Assembly (NCBI GenBank): GCA_021234155.1
Contig: JAJEKV010000224.1
Coordinates: 434,001-498,000, forward strand
Direction of reading: 5' to 3'
From: Isoetes taiwanensis
Taxonomy: Eukaryota > Streptophyta > Lycopodiopsida > Isoetales > Isoetaceae
Length of the DNA: 64,000 nucleotides
Shown here: positions 34,262-45,837 of the stretch, in pieces
Numbering within the stretch: position 1 is the first letter of the stretch
How the letters are laid out: every line of letters starts with the position of its first letter
Notes under the pieces: model-generated
Seen by the model: the letters and a program-made list of their open reading frames with translations, nothing else
Databases searched by the model: none
What the model was told of the DNA's origin: nothing
Position numbers and translations under genes: made by a program

Positions 34262-34675
34262 GATAGATTGGGGAGCCACGACAGGATAGGCTTTTGTCGA
34301 TGTTGGCAAATGGGCGTTGAAGATGAATGCCATACTCTCCAAAGATGTCCGACATACGATCAAATTCGGGCATGCTATGCTGAGTTGGTTAGGCATGTCC
34401 AGCTGCTACATGTGACATTGAGTTTATCAGAAGGTAATGGATGTGCGAGATCAGCTGTGTCCCCGGCCACTCGTTTGACTTGTTAATATGTTACACAATA
34501 TGTATATTTACAGTTTAATAGCACCTTATTATTGTCACGTGTTTTCCCTCAAAAACCTTTCGGTGTGGGGGTTTTTTAATCCAGATAGTAATAATCTTAC
34601 TGCCCTCTCTTATTGGGTTTCATAGGTGGATTGGTCTTCGTGGATAATAAAAACTTTATTCTATTCTATTTTGGA
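34262..34675 (+). mobile_element. 5'-truncated LINE 3' fragment
   Basis: The coding part gives FCRCWQMGVEDECHTLQRCP, equivalent to the Cys/His segment of the 12.3 and 21.0 kb LINEs. The conserved 3' UTR follows (TTTTCCCTC, GGGGTTTTTTAATCC, TTGGGTTTCATAG, GGATAATAAAAA) and then a TTCTA-type simple repeat. The orientation is opposite to the full copies. In this copy the Cys and His positions are complete. Confidence 0.75.
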
Positions 34676-36570
34676 TATCCAAGGGCTGAAGAAGGATAGT
34701 TGCCTTTATAGCATATAGAAGAACCAAAATTTTATTAACTAGAGAATTTTATTAACTAAAGAAATAGGAGGAAAAGTATTCAAAGAAATAAAAGGACAAA
34801 TATTAACATTTCCGTGCCAAATCACAACTTATATTCATAATAAGTACGTCAAGTTGAAATTGCTTAGAATGCCACAGATTTTTTCTCAGAATCTGCCCAT
34901 TCTCTGCTGCATCAAATTCTCATTGCAACATATTACGCACGGGTAGGAAAAATCAGGGGACGACGACACAATTTCTGCCAATGCATGATCAAATCTGACT
35001 ATTCAAACTGCCATTTTTGCGATTTCATACTGCACGTCTTTAATCTGAACCGGATTCATGATGTAAAAGGGAAGTCATGGTAATGGCTACCTCGATGGAT
35101 GCACAAAAATGACTCGGTTCTTCAATGGAGATTTTGGTTCGGTGCTCATCGCCTTCAGAGCTCTTTTAGATCATCGGCTGCAGCAGGTCCTATGAAATCG
35201 ACCGAAGAAAAACTCATTTTCTGAACATGTTCCTGAAAGACTTCAGACGCAGTGCAACCACAGCCACGTCTCGTGGACAAAATTCCTAAAAAAGGGGGCA
35301 GAGGAAAAAAATAATAGCGAAGCAGCCTCCTGATTTTGTGGGACCAAAGATTCTTCCCACCAATAATTATATATGTTAGATAATAGCATGTTGTGCACAA
35401 AAAAGAATCACATTTTGTACTTTAGAACACTCAAGGATGTGCGTCTATCATGCAAATTGTGTTGCAGTAATCTAGAAGGGCGCGAAAAGCATATGGGTTA
35501 AAGATATGAAGCCCAAAAAATCTAATTGATCTTGCACAAAAGCATTAAAGAGAAAAACAATGTCGAATGCAAGAAGAAAAATTACTTGCGATGGATCATC
35601 ATCAACAATGCATCATGAACAACTGAAAAATGACGCATAGCTATAACTTGACAAGGAAGTTGCCAAATTATTGTTTAGAGAAATAGTTGTTAAAATGTTA
35701 AAATCATTGCAAACTTCCATAGCTTGAGGGTTTGCGTGCGAGGAAAAAAGGAATGACACACACCAAATTGTAGAAAGATGAATTTAATATGATCTATTCT
35801 ACAATATAGAGGCCAAAATTTAGAATAGAGACAATATCCACAAAGATTTGTAATCGATACATACTAAATCAGAATGTAGAGACTGTATGAATGAAAACCA
35901 CAAGGAGGATGACTTATAATACCTCTTAAATATGCCAAGTATCACTGCAAGCTTGTCTTGCAAAGAATCACCATAAAATGTTGTGTTCTATCATTTAGCT
36001 CTGAAAAAAGCATGAGAAAAACAATCAGAATACCCATGGACCAGGAAAAGTTACAATGTTAGGGCATGTCTACCATCATGTGAAGATAATGGAAAATCTT
36101 GGAATGCCTAGCATACAATAAAAATTAAATTAACCCTTCGGGAGAAAAACGTAAATCCTAAATGCTTTCACACCCATGACCAAATTAGATGAACTTCCCC
36201 GTGTTGGCAAATCCAGGGGGCCCATTCTTATGATGGTTAGGGCCTCGATTTTTGTGTCCAGAAACATTAGCAGAACCTACCTATTAATTCATACAAAAGA
36301 AGTTTCGGAATACAAAAATATGGTGAAGAAAAGGATATTAACAGAACATGGCTTGAGAAATTTAGGCATGATCCTCCATGCCATATGCAATCGGCCAAAG
36401 AGGAATCAGATCGAGAAGATAGGCGCCCAAAATCATAGAAAAAAAAAATCTTCCCTGATTTTTGGAATATTGGGAATTTTTTTCGGCTCTCAAACTCCCA
36501 TTAAAGTTTTAGAAAAGTAACTTAAACAAAAATTTCAAAAATATTATCCGCCAGATCGGAGAATACCAAA
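34676..36570. other. AT-rich intergenic DNA
   Basis: No gene recognised. A slightly GC-richer block at 35040-35300 has no continuous frame of note. A 114-codon plus-strand frame at 36176-36520 has a basic composition and no known motif. Confidence 0.45.
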
Positions 36571-36717
36571 TTAACAAGATAGATATACATTTATCACATT
36601 CAATATTATGTCCTCATTGTCCCATAACCCGTTGGGTTCCCGTGGACGTAAAAATTTATCTTATCTTATCTTATTAACAAAATAGATATATATTTATCAC
36701 ATTCAATATTATGTCCT
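36571..36717 (+). mobile_element. 59-bp LINE 3'-tail insertion with 44-bp target-site duplication
   Basis: Left flank 36571-36614 and right flank 36674-36717 are 44-base direct repeats differing at two positions. Between them lie 59 bases: the last part of the LINE 3' UTR (CCCATAAC, GGTTCCCGTGGACGTAAAAA) and a TTATC simple-repeat tail. This is a clean target-primed reverse transcription product truncated almost to its tail. Confidence 0.85.
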
Positions 36718-36739
36718 TTTGTTTAATTATGGGTATGAA

Positions 36740-36806
36740 GAATAGAATAGAATAGAATAGTTTTTTTAACGTCACGGAGACCAATGGGTCATGGGACCCA
36801 TACAAT
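36740..36806 (-). mobile_element. LINE 3'-tail fragment with (ATTCT)n tail
   Basis: Read on the minus strand: GGGTCCCATGACCCATTGG, TCTCCGTGACGTTAAAAAAA, then four ATTCT units. It corresponds to the last 45 bases of the LINE plus tail. It lies 22 bases beyond the target-site duplication of the previous insertion, in opposite orientation. Confidence 0.7.
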
Positions 36807-37868
36807 CATCTAATATCACCCCAATTAATGTTATTTGTGTTCTACCATAATTCCATTCTTTTGTCCATGTAAATAATTACTAGACCATATCTTGTGAAGT
36901 ATAATTTTGCATGTGAAGTTAATTTTTATAATGCCGATGCCGCATATAAGTAGGTCCCTATCATTATGTGGGCCTTTGTATATAAGACTGAAGTTGCTAT
37001 CCTCCATCATTTCTATAAATTGATGCCAAAAACATTCATATGAGCACGTCGATCATTAGTACTTGTGTGCATTAGCTTGAGATTATGGTGTGCATTAGCT
37101 TGAGATTATTAGTACAAAGGGGAACAGGCTACCACTCAGAACAATATAGAAATTGGGGTCCCCCTTTTTTGCTCCAGAATTTCAAGCATGCTCAAGCCAC
37201 GAGAATCGCTTTTGTGGCAAAACCATGTTTTATGGCTAGATTCTAGCAGCCGGAACTGAACTAAAGTGTCAAATTTGGATCTAAGGCATCTAAGGTTGTC
37301 TCTGAAGGGGATATTTGCTAAAAAATCTATTGTGGGTCAATTAAAAAGGGAACGAATACGACAATAAAAGGGCTCTGACCTGTGTCTTGTAGTTTTATAG
37401 CAGTGGTTCTAGGGTCAGATCATGGAAGCATTCTGCAAATCGTGCTACAGGACCTAAACATAGAACCAGCATGCACAAAAATGCTGTTGCAGCAGGATAT
37501 TTGCATATAGTCTATCCTGGGCACAAACGATCCAAACTCGACCAGATCCTTCAAGATAGATAACTTTATGGATGGCCTGCTTCGCTTAGCATTCAAACGC
37601 AAAACAGAGACCAAAAAAGGCTTAAAAAACAAAGTATTTTGGGGGAAACAAAGTACTCTGTTTCAATTAAGCATTTATAAGCAGAGTATTTGGGGGAAAA
37701 ATAGAGTGGGCAAGTAAGAATTCAAGCACAAGCGGCGATAAGCACTCAACAATAGAGTTTTCTGACTTATTTTGCTTGAATTAAGCATTCAAAACTGCGA
37801 TAAAGCATTCAAATTGTGGTCACTGCGGAAACCTATTGCCCTAGGTCTAGAACGAGCTACCGCCAAGT
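36807..37868. other. AT-rich intergenic DNA
   Basis: GTGCATTAGCTTGAGATTAT is directly repeated near 37066-37107. No gene recognised. Confidence 0.45.
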
Positions 37869-38300
37869 GAATTGAATTGAATTGGTTTTTTAAGTCCTCG
37901 GAGATCAATTTGGTTTATGGGACACAATACAATGTGTAACAATAGTAGGTGCACATACCAATACCAATTTTACTAGGAGGATTGAAAATCCCCTATCCTT
38001 TCGTGTTTTCGAGGAAAAAAAACTTAAAATATATACTGCCATACAATATATTTATGATGAGACTAGGGCATGTTGTATCTTCAATAGATTTTCTCGATGG
38101 GCTAATACATCAAGCAAGTAGGACCCCAAGCGAGCTAGAAATGAAGTATTCAACAATGAATGCAAATGTAATTGATGAAGAGGAAGATCAAAATATTGTT
38201 CTCTGATATGATAATAAGTTGAACAAAACTGAAAAGTATTTGCCTCATCTTCCACTTCATTCGATTGACACACACAATCGATTTCCCTAGGTGTAGCATC
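37869..38300 (-). mobile_element. 5'-truncated LINE 3' fragment with (AATTC)n tail
   Basis: The minus-strand frame gives MCQSNEVEDEANTFQFCSTY and later FLARLGSYLLDVLAHRENL. It aligns in order with the LINE C-terminus (CQCYQMGAIEDESHKSCP ... RALGSYIQEVLDLRAHL). The 3' UTR and an ATTCA-type tail end at 37869. Frames and the second Cys are damaged. Confidence 0.7.
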
Positions 38301-39400
38301 CCAATGCCATGTCTATGCACAAATGATGATCCCCCCTCATGAAGAGCAGTGCTATTATTTCTTCCTTTTTATGACCCATAGATGCCACTAAGTAAGTTTA
38401 TGGCCTGGTAAGTGAAGGGTTGACAGCCCTTATAATGACTCGTTTTAATTTTTGCCCATGATATCCGTGATTCCATGACCTCCGATGGAAACAAGTATCA
38501 AGATAGGCACACAATTGTCTCAGTTCTGTTGGCGTAGATGCCAGGATACAATTTTGCTCTTCAACCTCCCATTTGGTAAGACAGTTAAAGTGCTTCTCTT
38601 TCCAACAAAGCTTCAGCTGCTAGGGCCCCAGTACTATTGTTTGTTTGACTATTGCATCATTCCTAGATGATGGTGCATTAAATTTACACTTTGAAAGCCA
38701 CGGTCATTATTTGGCCTGTTTATGCTATCTCAAATGCGAAATTGGAATGGCAAACTGAATTTAATGCAAAAGTAAAATACATGTGCACAATTATTCTTAC
38801 ATAGCAAAAATGAAAGCCTTGCAACCAAGTCTTAGGGTGCTTTCCCATGAGATTGGCGACCTGGAAATCTGGGTCCAGGTCAAAAACCTCAGCGTTAAGA
38901 AATGCTTGGTGATTACTTCTGATTCAGGTCAAAAACCGAGTCTTTGGGGTTGAGGGCGCCCACGGAACCCCGACCCTAACACGGACCTCAAGAAAACTTT
39001 GAGGTTGAGATCCATGGGAAAGCAGCCTTACCCAACCACCAATTTTCCTCACTAGGGAAGACTACTTTGCTCTTTTTAGGTCCATATAAGACAAGATATG
39101 CATTTTTTTTTACAGGTTCAGTGCATCATCTTTAATGCGAATAAACAAATTGTGTTTTCTTCGACACAAAGTGTTTAAATGTCAATTTTAGGCACTTAAA
39201 CTTATAAAAAGCTGAAAATATTTCTCCATACCTCATTCCATTTGAGTTCATCAAGAGTGTTGAAAGGGCAAAAGTGGACTTTTATGGGGCAAAGGCAAAA
39301 AGTGGGCAGCAAGGCACCCCCTAAGCGTGTATTTATTCAATGTTTGCATTTCAATTTCAATTCGCAGAATACGGCTATGGCTGCTCCATTGGTCTTCCGT
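38301..39400. other. Intergenic DNA
   Basis: No recognised gene. A repeated word GGTCAAAAACC(G/T) occurs at 38879-38940, and two copies of GACGGCTATGGCTGCTCCATTGG-like sequence lie at 39370-39395 and 39410-39436. Confidence 0.4.
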
Positions 39401-39574
39401 TTTTAGCAAAGACGGCTATGGCTGCTCCATTGGTCTTGAGTAAAATTCGATCGCAACGAACCGCCGCAACAAAGTCATGCCGTAGAATGGTGGAGTGACA
39501 TTCCATTCTTGGCTAGAATGGTTGCCACAGGGCAGTTTGCCATTGGCTCTCAAACAAGAATGCAAACCAACTTT

Positions 39575-39726
39575 CCTTGACGTTATGTAGAATGGCATGG
39601 GGAAGTTATTTGCTGCCCCCATGACCTGCAGAATCGGGGAGCCCCGTGGTAGGGGCGACCTGATTCTGCAGGTCATGGGGGCAGCAAGAATGGCTGACCC
39701 CATGCCATTGTGTCACAACGTCAAGG
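39575..39726. repeat. Large nested foldback upstream of the P450 gene
   Basis: Three stacked arm pairs form one imperfect stem. The outer pair is CCTTGACGTT (39575-39584) with AACGTCAAGG (39717-39726), and the middle is AATGGCATGGGG (39591-39602) with CCCCATGCCATT (39698-39709). The inner pair is a perfect 26-bp arm at 39610-39635 with 39662-39687. The loop is GC-rich. The structure could be a foldback element or a small-RNA precursor. It ends 184 bases before the P450 start codon. Confidence 0.8.
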
Positions 39727-39867
39727 CAAGAAGAACCGGATTCTGCCAGGTTTTGGGGACCCATTTTCCATTCTTGACAAGAATGATTTAGTATCAGGCA
39801 AGAACACAGACCCACTTGCCTTGACGTAGTATGACTTGGTCCAATTAAAGCATATATGATGATTTTC

Positions 39868-39874
39868 TTATAAA
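39868..39874 (+). promoter_or_regulatory. Possible TATA box of the P450 gene
   Basis: TATAAAT-like sequence (TTATAAATT) lies 37-43 bases before the P450 ATG. That leaves a very short leader, so this is a plausible but unproven core promoter. Confidence 0.35.
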
Positions 39875-39910
39875 TTGTAGTGGCCTCTTCTCAGTGAGTA
39901 TCCATATCCC

Positions 39911-41446
39911 ATGGAAACTTGGTTGTCACTTGTTTCATTACCTCTCGTCCTTCTAACCATTCTTCTCTACTTTTTTCTCAAGCCAAGCAAGGTTCCTCCT
40001 TCCTCTTGCTCTTCCCATAATTGGTCATCTCCATTTGCTGGGGAATCTCCTCACCAATCCCTCGCTCGTCTTTCGAAGCGCTATGGACCCTCTTTTCTCA
40101 GTGCGCCTTGGGGCAGTCAATCGCTTGGTGGCCTCTTCTCAAGACATGGCAAGAGAATTCTTAAAGACACATGATGCATCTTTTGCTTCAAGGCCAAAAC
40201 TTGCATTTGCACGGCTAGTGATGTATGATTATAGGGATATGATATGGGCAGAATATGGGCCTCGATGGAGGGAGTTGAAGAGGCTTTGCACTCATGAGCT
40301 GTTCAGCCATGGAAGGTTAGAAGCAAGCAAGGATATAAGGCAGGAAGAAATGTCATGCATTATTGAATCCATAATAGAAGAGGGCCATGGAAACAGGGCA
40401 ATAAATGTGAGAGCAAAGTTGTTTAATCTGGCGATAAATGTGGTGACTAGAATGGCGATGGGCGAGAAATATTTTGGAAAGGGGAACTCAGAAGGGGCAG
40501 AATGCTTCAGGCAGGTAATTGAGGAAGCATTTTTCTTATCAGCGGCGTTCAACATAGGGGATTTTGTGCCCTTTCTGGCTCGGTTTGATCTACAAGGATA
40601 TGAAAAAAGGATGAAGGCGGTGCACAAGGATCTGGACTCGTTTTTTGACGGCATAGTGCAAGAGTATAAACTGAAGAAAGGGCTGAAAGGGCTTGATGAG
40701 AAGAGCGATCTGATGGATGTTTTATTAGCAGGGGATCATAGCCACGAAACGATCAAGGCTGTTGTAACGGTAAGCGTTTAAAATTCACTCTGTATCCCCT
40801 TTTCCCTTTTACTTGAAATACATGCCGGTTGCAGGATCTTATAGGAGGAGGGACTGATACAAATTCAGTATCGACGGAATGGGCTCTGGCAGAGCTGCTT
40901 AAATGGCCAAGCATAATGCAAAAAGCCCAGAAGGAAATTGATGAAGTGGTGGGGTTCGGCCGAAGAGTAGAAGAAGAAGATTTGCCGGATCTGAAATATT
41001 TGCAGGCCATCGTGAAGGAGACATTAAGGCTACATCCGGCGGGGCCTCTGCTGATACCGCACGAATCAATAGAGGAGTGCAATGTGGGGGGGTACCAAAT
41101 TCCAAAAGGGACGATGATATTTGTGAATGTATGGGCAATTGGGAGAGATCCAAGCAACTGGGACGAGCCGGAGAAATTCAATCCAGAGAGATTTAGGGGC
41201 AGCAGCGTGGATGTAAAGGGGAGAGATATGGAGCTGATTCCGTTCGGATCAGGGCGAAGGATGTGTCCAGGTTACTCTTTGGCGCTGTGCATGATGCAGC
41301 TCACTCTGGCGCGGCTTCTACAGAGGTTTGATTGGAGTGTAGCGGAGGGGCATGGCCCCGATTTGAGCGAAAAATTGAGGGGCACTCTCACGTTGGCACA
41401 ACCCCTGCAGGCCATCGCTAAATCCCGCACCAACTACTCTTCATAG
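39911..41446 (+). pseudogene. Cytochrome P450, CYP71-clan-like, frame-broken near N-terminus
   Basis: This gene encodes a microsomal haem-thiolate monooxygenase of plant A-type, about 490 residues if frames are joined. Exon 1 is 39911-40769, the intron is 40770-40834 (GTAAGC...TTGCAG), and exon 2 is 40835-41446. Motifs in order are the anchor METWLSL...LLTILLYFF, then FPIIGHLHLLGNL, HQSLARLSKRYGP, LFSVRLGAVNRLV, and WRELKRLCTHELFS (C helix). They continue with GGGTDTNSVSTEW (I helix oxygen pocket), KETLRLHP (ExxR), NPERF, and PFGSGRRMCPGYSLAL (haem Cys). The sequence from residue about 60 to the stop is intact and well conserved. Between the anchor and LFSVRLG the frame changes three times: two bases seem missing before the PIIG motif, one near GNL, and one C extra in the CCC at 40085. 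This is either a recent pseudogene or uncorrected consensus errors. The substrate is unknown. Confidence 0.85.
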
Positions 41447-42400
41447 CGTGCTTCCTTAACGTCCTTGGCCTCTGCATTTAGCCATAAGATTGAATCCTAG
41501 CCGTCGATTTCAAGAAGTTATACCCAGTAACACATGTGGCCCAATCTGTTATGGCCATAACATAGATGTTATGTCCATAACATCCTCTGTTGCCACGTGC
41601 TATTTTGTTTGGGCAGCACTCTGCCGTGATAGATCGCAAAAGGCCGCCATAGCCAGGCCTCCGGCCTCCATAGCCAGACCTCTAGGCGCTTCCTTTTTCC
41701 CGATTTTGGTGTTCAAATGCTCTGTTACAGAGCTGGCTCTATTTCAAGAACAAAGATGCAAGATTTTCGGAGCTATTTGCGCAAGAAAGCTCTTCCAGAA
41801 CAGAAAGCCCGGCCTGCCTCTGTTCCGGCCTCTCTAGCGGAGGAGGCGGTGCTGCTGCCAGATTAAATCTTAATGCAACTCAGGAGGCTCTGTTGCCCAA
41901 GGCTTGCAAACTCAACCTTGATGCTAGCCAGTGTAAAAGTAAGCCCTCTTTGAAATGTTTGTGATAATCCGACACAAATGCTTGGTTGAAATGATCCGAT
42001 TTTTGTTTTCGCTTCTAAGTGTTGATTTTCGTATTTGGAATTTCATTTTTGCAGGCCTAAGCTCTCGCTCGCCCCGCTCCTTCGCGCATCACAAGCAAAA
42101 AGGTCGTAAATTTTTTGCTGTTTTTGTTTCGTAGATTTTTCAGATGATTTCTAATCTTCGATGATTTCGATGATTCCACGTAAAGCTTAAGGAAATGGAG
42201 GTCAAGCGAAAAAATGAAATACTGTCCAACTTCTCGCAAATGCCCTAAAATTGCCGATTCTCGTGAATCCGACTCATTTATGCCTCCCCGTGCAAATCGG
42301 ACTCCCTTTACTGCTTAAATCCGCCGCCCTCGCCTCACATGGTTTATTTAGAAAACATAGACTTACATTTAGTTTGTTTTTCTTGCCTTGTTTTTCTTGC
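41447..42400. other. Intergenic DNA 3' of the P450 gene
   Basis: It includes two adjoining palindromes, GTTATGGCCATAAC (41548-41561) and ATAACATAGATGTTAT (41556-41571). A 22-base near-tandem with CCATAGCCAGGCCT/CCATAGCCAGACCT lies near 41650-41685. No gene recognised. Confidence 0.45.
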
Positions 42401-42493
42401 CGGAATGCAGTGCGGGCTGCCAAGCTTGGCTATGGCGGCTCTGCCAAATGCCTCGGCCAAGGACGTTAAGGCCGATACGTCCTCGGCCGGTAA

Positions 42494-42553
42494 GTGGCCA
42501 TGTGGCCACGAAATTCCTCGGCCGTACGAGGAATTTCGTGGCCACACGGCCAC
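42494..42553. repeat. 27-bp-arm foldback
   Basis: The left arm 42494-42520 pairs with the right arm 42527-42553 around a 6-base loop (GCCGTA), with a single mismatch that would be a G-U pair in RNA. Flanks repeat CCTCGGCC and GGACGTTA words in both orientations (42461-42490 and 42565-42597), so the whole foldback may extend to about 42460-42600. Confidence 0.75.
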
Positions 42554-42649
42554 TCGGCCATTTTCCTGGCCCATAACTCCGAGGGAGAGGACGTTATCTA
42601 CCCCATAAATTAAATGGCAGTCAAACATGCCACATTCATTCCAAGATTA

Positions 42650-42940
42650 ATTTGTACAGATGTATATGTAAGTGTATATTAGAGAGCCAAGTGTGAAGGG
42701 ATAGTCATAACGCGTGGAATGTGTAGGAATCATGGGATCCATAGTTTGAAATCAATGCATCTCATAGTTTAAGGTTTTGAAGACCACGGATCCAATGTAT
42801 AGTCAACACAAATGCAATTAAAGTGCAATGGAAATTGTCGATATTTCGTTTGTGTGAGAAGATGGAAGAAATGTGTGGCTATGTTCTTGTGTGTGAAGTT
42901 GTATTACCTTGTCTAGTATAGTAACACTCAAATGATAGCC
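42650..42940 (-). mobile_element. Reverse-strand Helitron-related stretch
   Basis: The reverse complement matches 8385-8600: AAGAACATA-CCACACATTTCTTCCATCTT, CGAAATAT, and ACGCATTCCA-CCGTTATGAC-like words appear in the same order. The hairpin-bearing piece expected between the GAAGGG and TAGTCATAAC words is absent, so the terminus seems deleted. Confidence 0.5.
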
Positions 42941-42999
42941 ATTAAGGTATTCATGTATGCATGTAAGATGTAATGCAATTCATCGATGTTTCTTCTTTG

Positions 43000-43875
43000 T
43001 TACTCAAACAAACAAACAAACAAAGACAAACATGAACCTAAAACTCTATAAGACCATAAAAACATGAATTTTGAGGAAAATCATAAACTTTTAAACCTAA
43101 GAACATTAGTGGTTCAAGAAAAGAAACCCTAAATTGTGAACCCTAAGCCCTAACCCTAACCCTAACTCTAACCAAAAACAATGTCAAGCATTACTAGTTG
43201 TAATATTCCACTAGGTACGTGTAATTTTGGCGATCTTCTGCATATGTAGGAGTGTGTGTTTGCTTCGTGTTGGCATAGGGTGGAGTAGAATGGAATGCAT
43301 AGGTTGAATGGAATTGGGTAAAATATAATGGTGGCACGTGATATTTCATGTAGCAAATGAAATTGAAGATGGACGATAAATAATTATAATATCTCTGTAC
43401 AACTAACATTAGTATCTGATAATGGGAAGAGAAGATGCTATGAGGCTCCAACATAAAATGTTCTTGTGTATTAACTCTATTTGCTTTGTGCTGTGAAATG
43501 GTGAATGGTATACAATGCTAAATATAGTATACATGGCTATGGGGAGGAAAATTTCCTCACTTCGGCAAAATAAATATGACATGTTATTATAGTAAAGTAG
43601 GTCAAACTCACTATCCCTATCCCTATGGTACTCCACCCCAACACACTTGCAATACCAAAAGTGCTATATTCTATAGCAATCAAATCAACCAATCCAAGCG
43701 CAATCAAATCAACCAATCCAAGCACACGTTCAAAATGTAATTATCATGTAACTTTTCAAGTTAAATTACTTCGTTTTGAGTCTCCAACTAAACAATATAA
43801 CTCCATATTCACAAGGCAGCTTATAATATGATCAATCATCCTGTATCCATTATCATCAGACATTATTTAAGCAAA
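43000..43875. other. AT-rich DNA with simple and tandem repeats
   Basis: It holds (CAAA)n at 43005-43024 and a short CCCTAA-rich run at 43127-43170 (telomere-like, about four units). A perfect 24-base tandem pair follows at 43676-43723. No gene recognised. Confidence 0.55.
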
Positions 43876-43879
43876 TGCC

Positions 43880-45375
43880 TATCATATGGATGGAGAAAGT
43901 TAAATCTGATTTTGCCCCATTCGATTCATTTCCCCTTCACTGTTCCTAACTCTGTCCCTGGTCTTATAAAGAAATGGATTAGAGCTTGGAACCTAGTCAG
44001 AGATATGTTTACTTGGAAAGAGGGCCTATCCATGGATCAATCCATCTTCTGGAACCCGGGGCTCCTAAACAATGACTCTTATTTATGCTTAGCCTGTCAC
44101 TTCCCGGAGCAGGCGAGGTTATGGGGAAGTAAAGGTATTATTTTCATCAGAGATATGTTTAATGACCAAGGGATTATCCCTTTTCAATACTCTGTTCTAG
44201 CTGGTGAAGGGATGGATACCGAGACTCTATACAACAATATACATCAAGTGCTCTCTCAAGGGAGATGGACTGATGATGATGATCAGAACTAGACTCATAA
44301 TGGAAATACTGGCTTCAAAGTTAAATCAGCACAAGTATCCGATGAGAGGTCAAAGGCTCTCAATCCATACCAAATGGCAAACTGAGGAGGACAGGTGCAC
44401 AAGGAATCTAAAGTTCATGTGGTCGAGCCCGATCCCTCCTAAGGTGAAATCCTTCATGTGGCAGCTTTGGCACAGAGCTTTAGCCACTAATCACAAAAGG
44501 CACAAGATCCAAATGTCGATTCGGATGCTGCCCCGGATGCCTTAATTCGAGGGGAGGATGAGGAGCACTTGTTTAAATCATGCCGGCAGTGGAATGGATC
44601 CCGAGTTAGCCTCCACCATCTTTGGTTCACGATCTTAATTCTCTTGACCCGATAGAGTTTTTCTACCGAATAACCCCAACGATTGGAGGATCTACATCCT
44701 TACGTTGGCGAATTTGGAAGGAAGAAACAATTTCATATTCAAGCGCTGATATTACTCATCCCGAGGATATCATCAAGCGGGCAAGAATATATGACATTAA
44801 ATGGATTCTCACTTCTTTGCATAGAACTAAACATGAGTCTGACATCTTTGTCTCTGATTTTACAGGGATTATCTTTGTGTTGGTGCGCAAGCTCAAATGG
44901 AAAAAGATCGACCCAGTGGCAAATCAACAATGGATCAAGGTGTTTGGTCCTCCGAACATATCTGGCCATGATTTAACCCTATCTCTGCAACTGTATTCTT
45001 TGCGGACCGAATTACAATGCAAGAAGAGGAATGCTCTGTGAGGCGAAAGATAGTAAAGGCCGTTTTAATATGGCCAAAGCTGAATCCTGCATGTGTCCAT
45101 TCTGTTTACTCTGTTATTATGGTCGTGAGGCGTAGGGGAGGCCTACCAACACTAATCTCAGATCACACTTCTAGATCACAACAGGCTTTATATTTGGTAC
45201 AGGAGCTATATTCTAGCTCATACTCTATCTTATCTTGGCTACTACTACTATTTTCCAACAGCACTCTTTACTGTTCTATTAGGGTTATACTTCCCTTCAA
45301 AAAGTACCACTTTTTGTTAACTTATACTTTATAATTAATACATAAATACGCCTTCAGTAAAAAAAAAAAAAACAA
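43880..45375 (+). mobile_element. L1-type LINE, 3' part with poly(A)
   Basis: Frames on the plus strand end with FMWSSPIPPKVKSFMWQLWH, then RALATNHKRHKI and, after a frame change, GEDEEHLFKSC. This is the zf-RVT-like C-terminus common in plant L1 elements (W-x-PIPPK-K-F-W, then E-x-HLF-x-C). Upstream text such as SMDQSIFWNPGLLNND fits the linker after the RT. A poly(A) run at 45359-45374 marks the 3' end. It is 5'-truncated with at least two frame breaks, and no target-site duplication was found. It is distinct from the simple-repeat-tailed LINE family. Confidence 0.7.
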
Positions 45376-45837
45376 AAAGGTAAATTAACGTGCAAGGTTA
45401 TACTACAGAGATTAGAAACGAGAATGCGAAAATATATATATACATCTAACAATCATAAGAGAGTGCAACTATAAGATGGCAGAATGTAGTCTAGCAAATA
45501 TGAGAATACAAAACAATCAAAGGCATGCAGTTCAAATTACACAGTAAGGATGTTGTAAAGAACATTATTCTAATCCCTAATTTAAAGGTCAATTTGGTTA
45601 AAGCCGCTAAAAATATATGCCTCAAGTTACAGCCCCATCTATTATGGCCTGTCCCAAAATTATACAGGCTAAACCAGGGGCTATTCCTATGAAGAATATT
45701 TTACCTTAGATGTGGAGACAAAGCATGTCTATTATGCATTGCACCTGTACATAATTGTAGCATAAAATTTCGTATAAAAGCATACCAATAGATTTGGTCA
45801 AAGGCAAGTTTACCTCGATTCAATTATTGTCCTTGTG
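45376..45837. other. AT-rich spacer
   Basis: No gene or repeat recognised between the L1 poly(A) tail and the next LINE fragment. Confidence 0.5.

Noticed and set aside
39416-39815. Frames of 64-95 codons on both strands
   Set aside because: They lie in the foldback; each is the mirror of the other through the inverted arms, so coding is unlikely.
43127-43170. CCCTAA run as a telomere or promoter telo-box
   Set aside because: The run is short and imperfect with no adjacent gene start, so it is noted only as a simple repeat.
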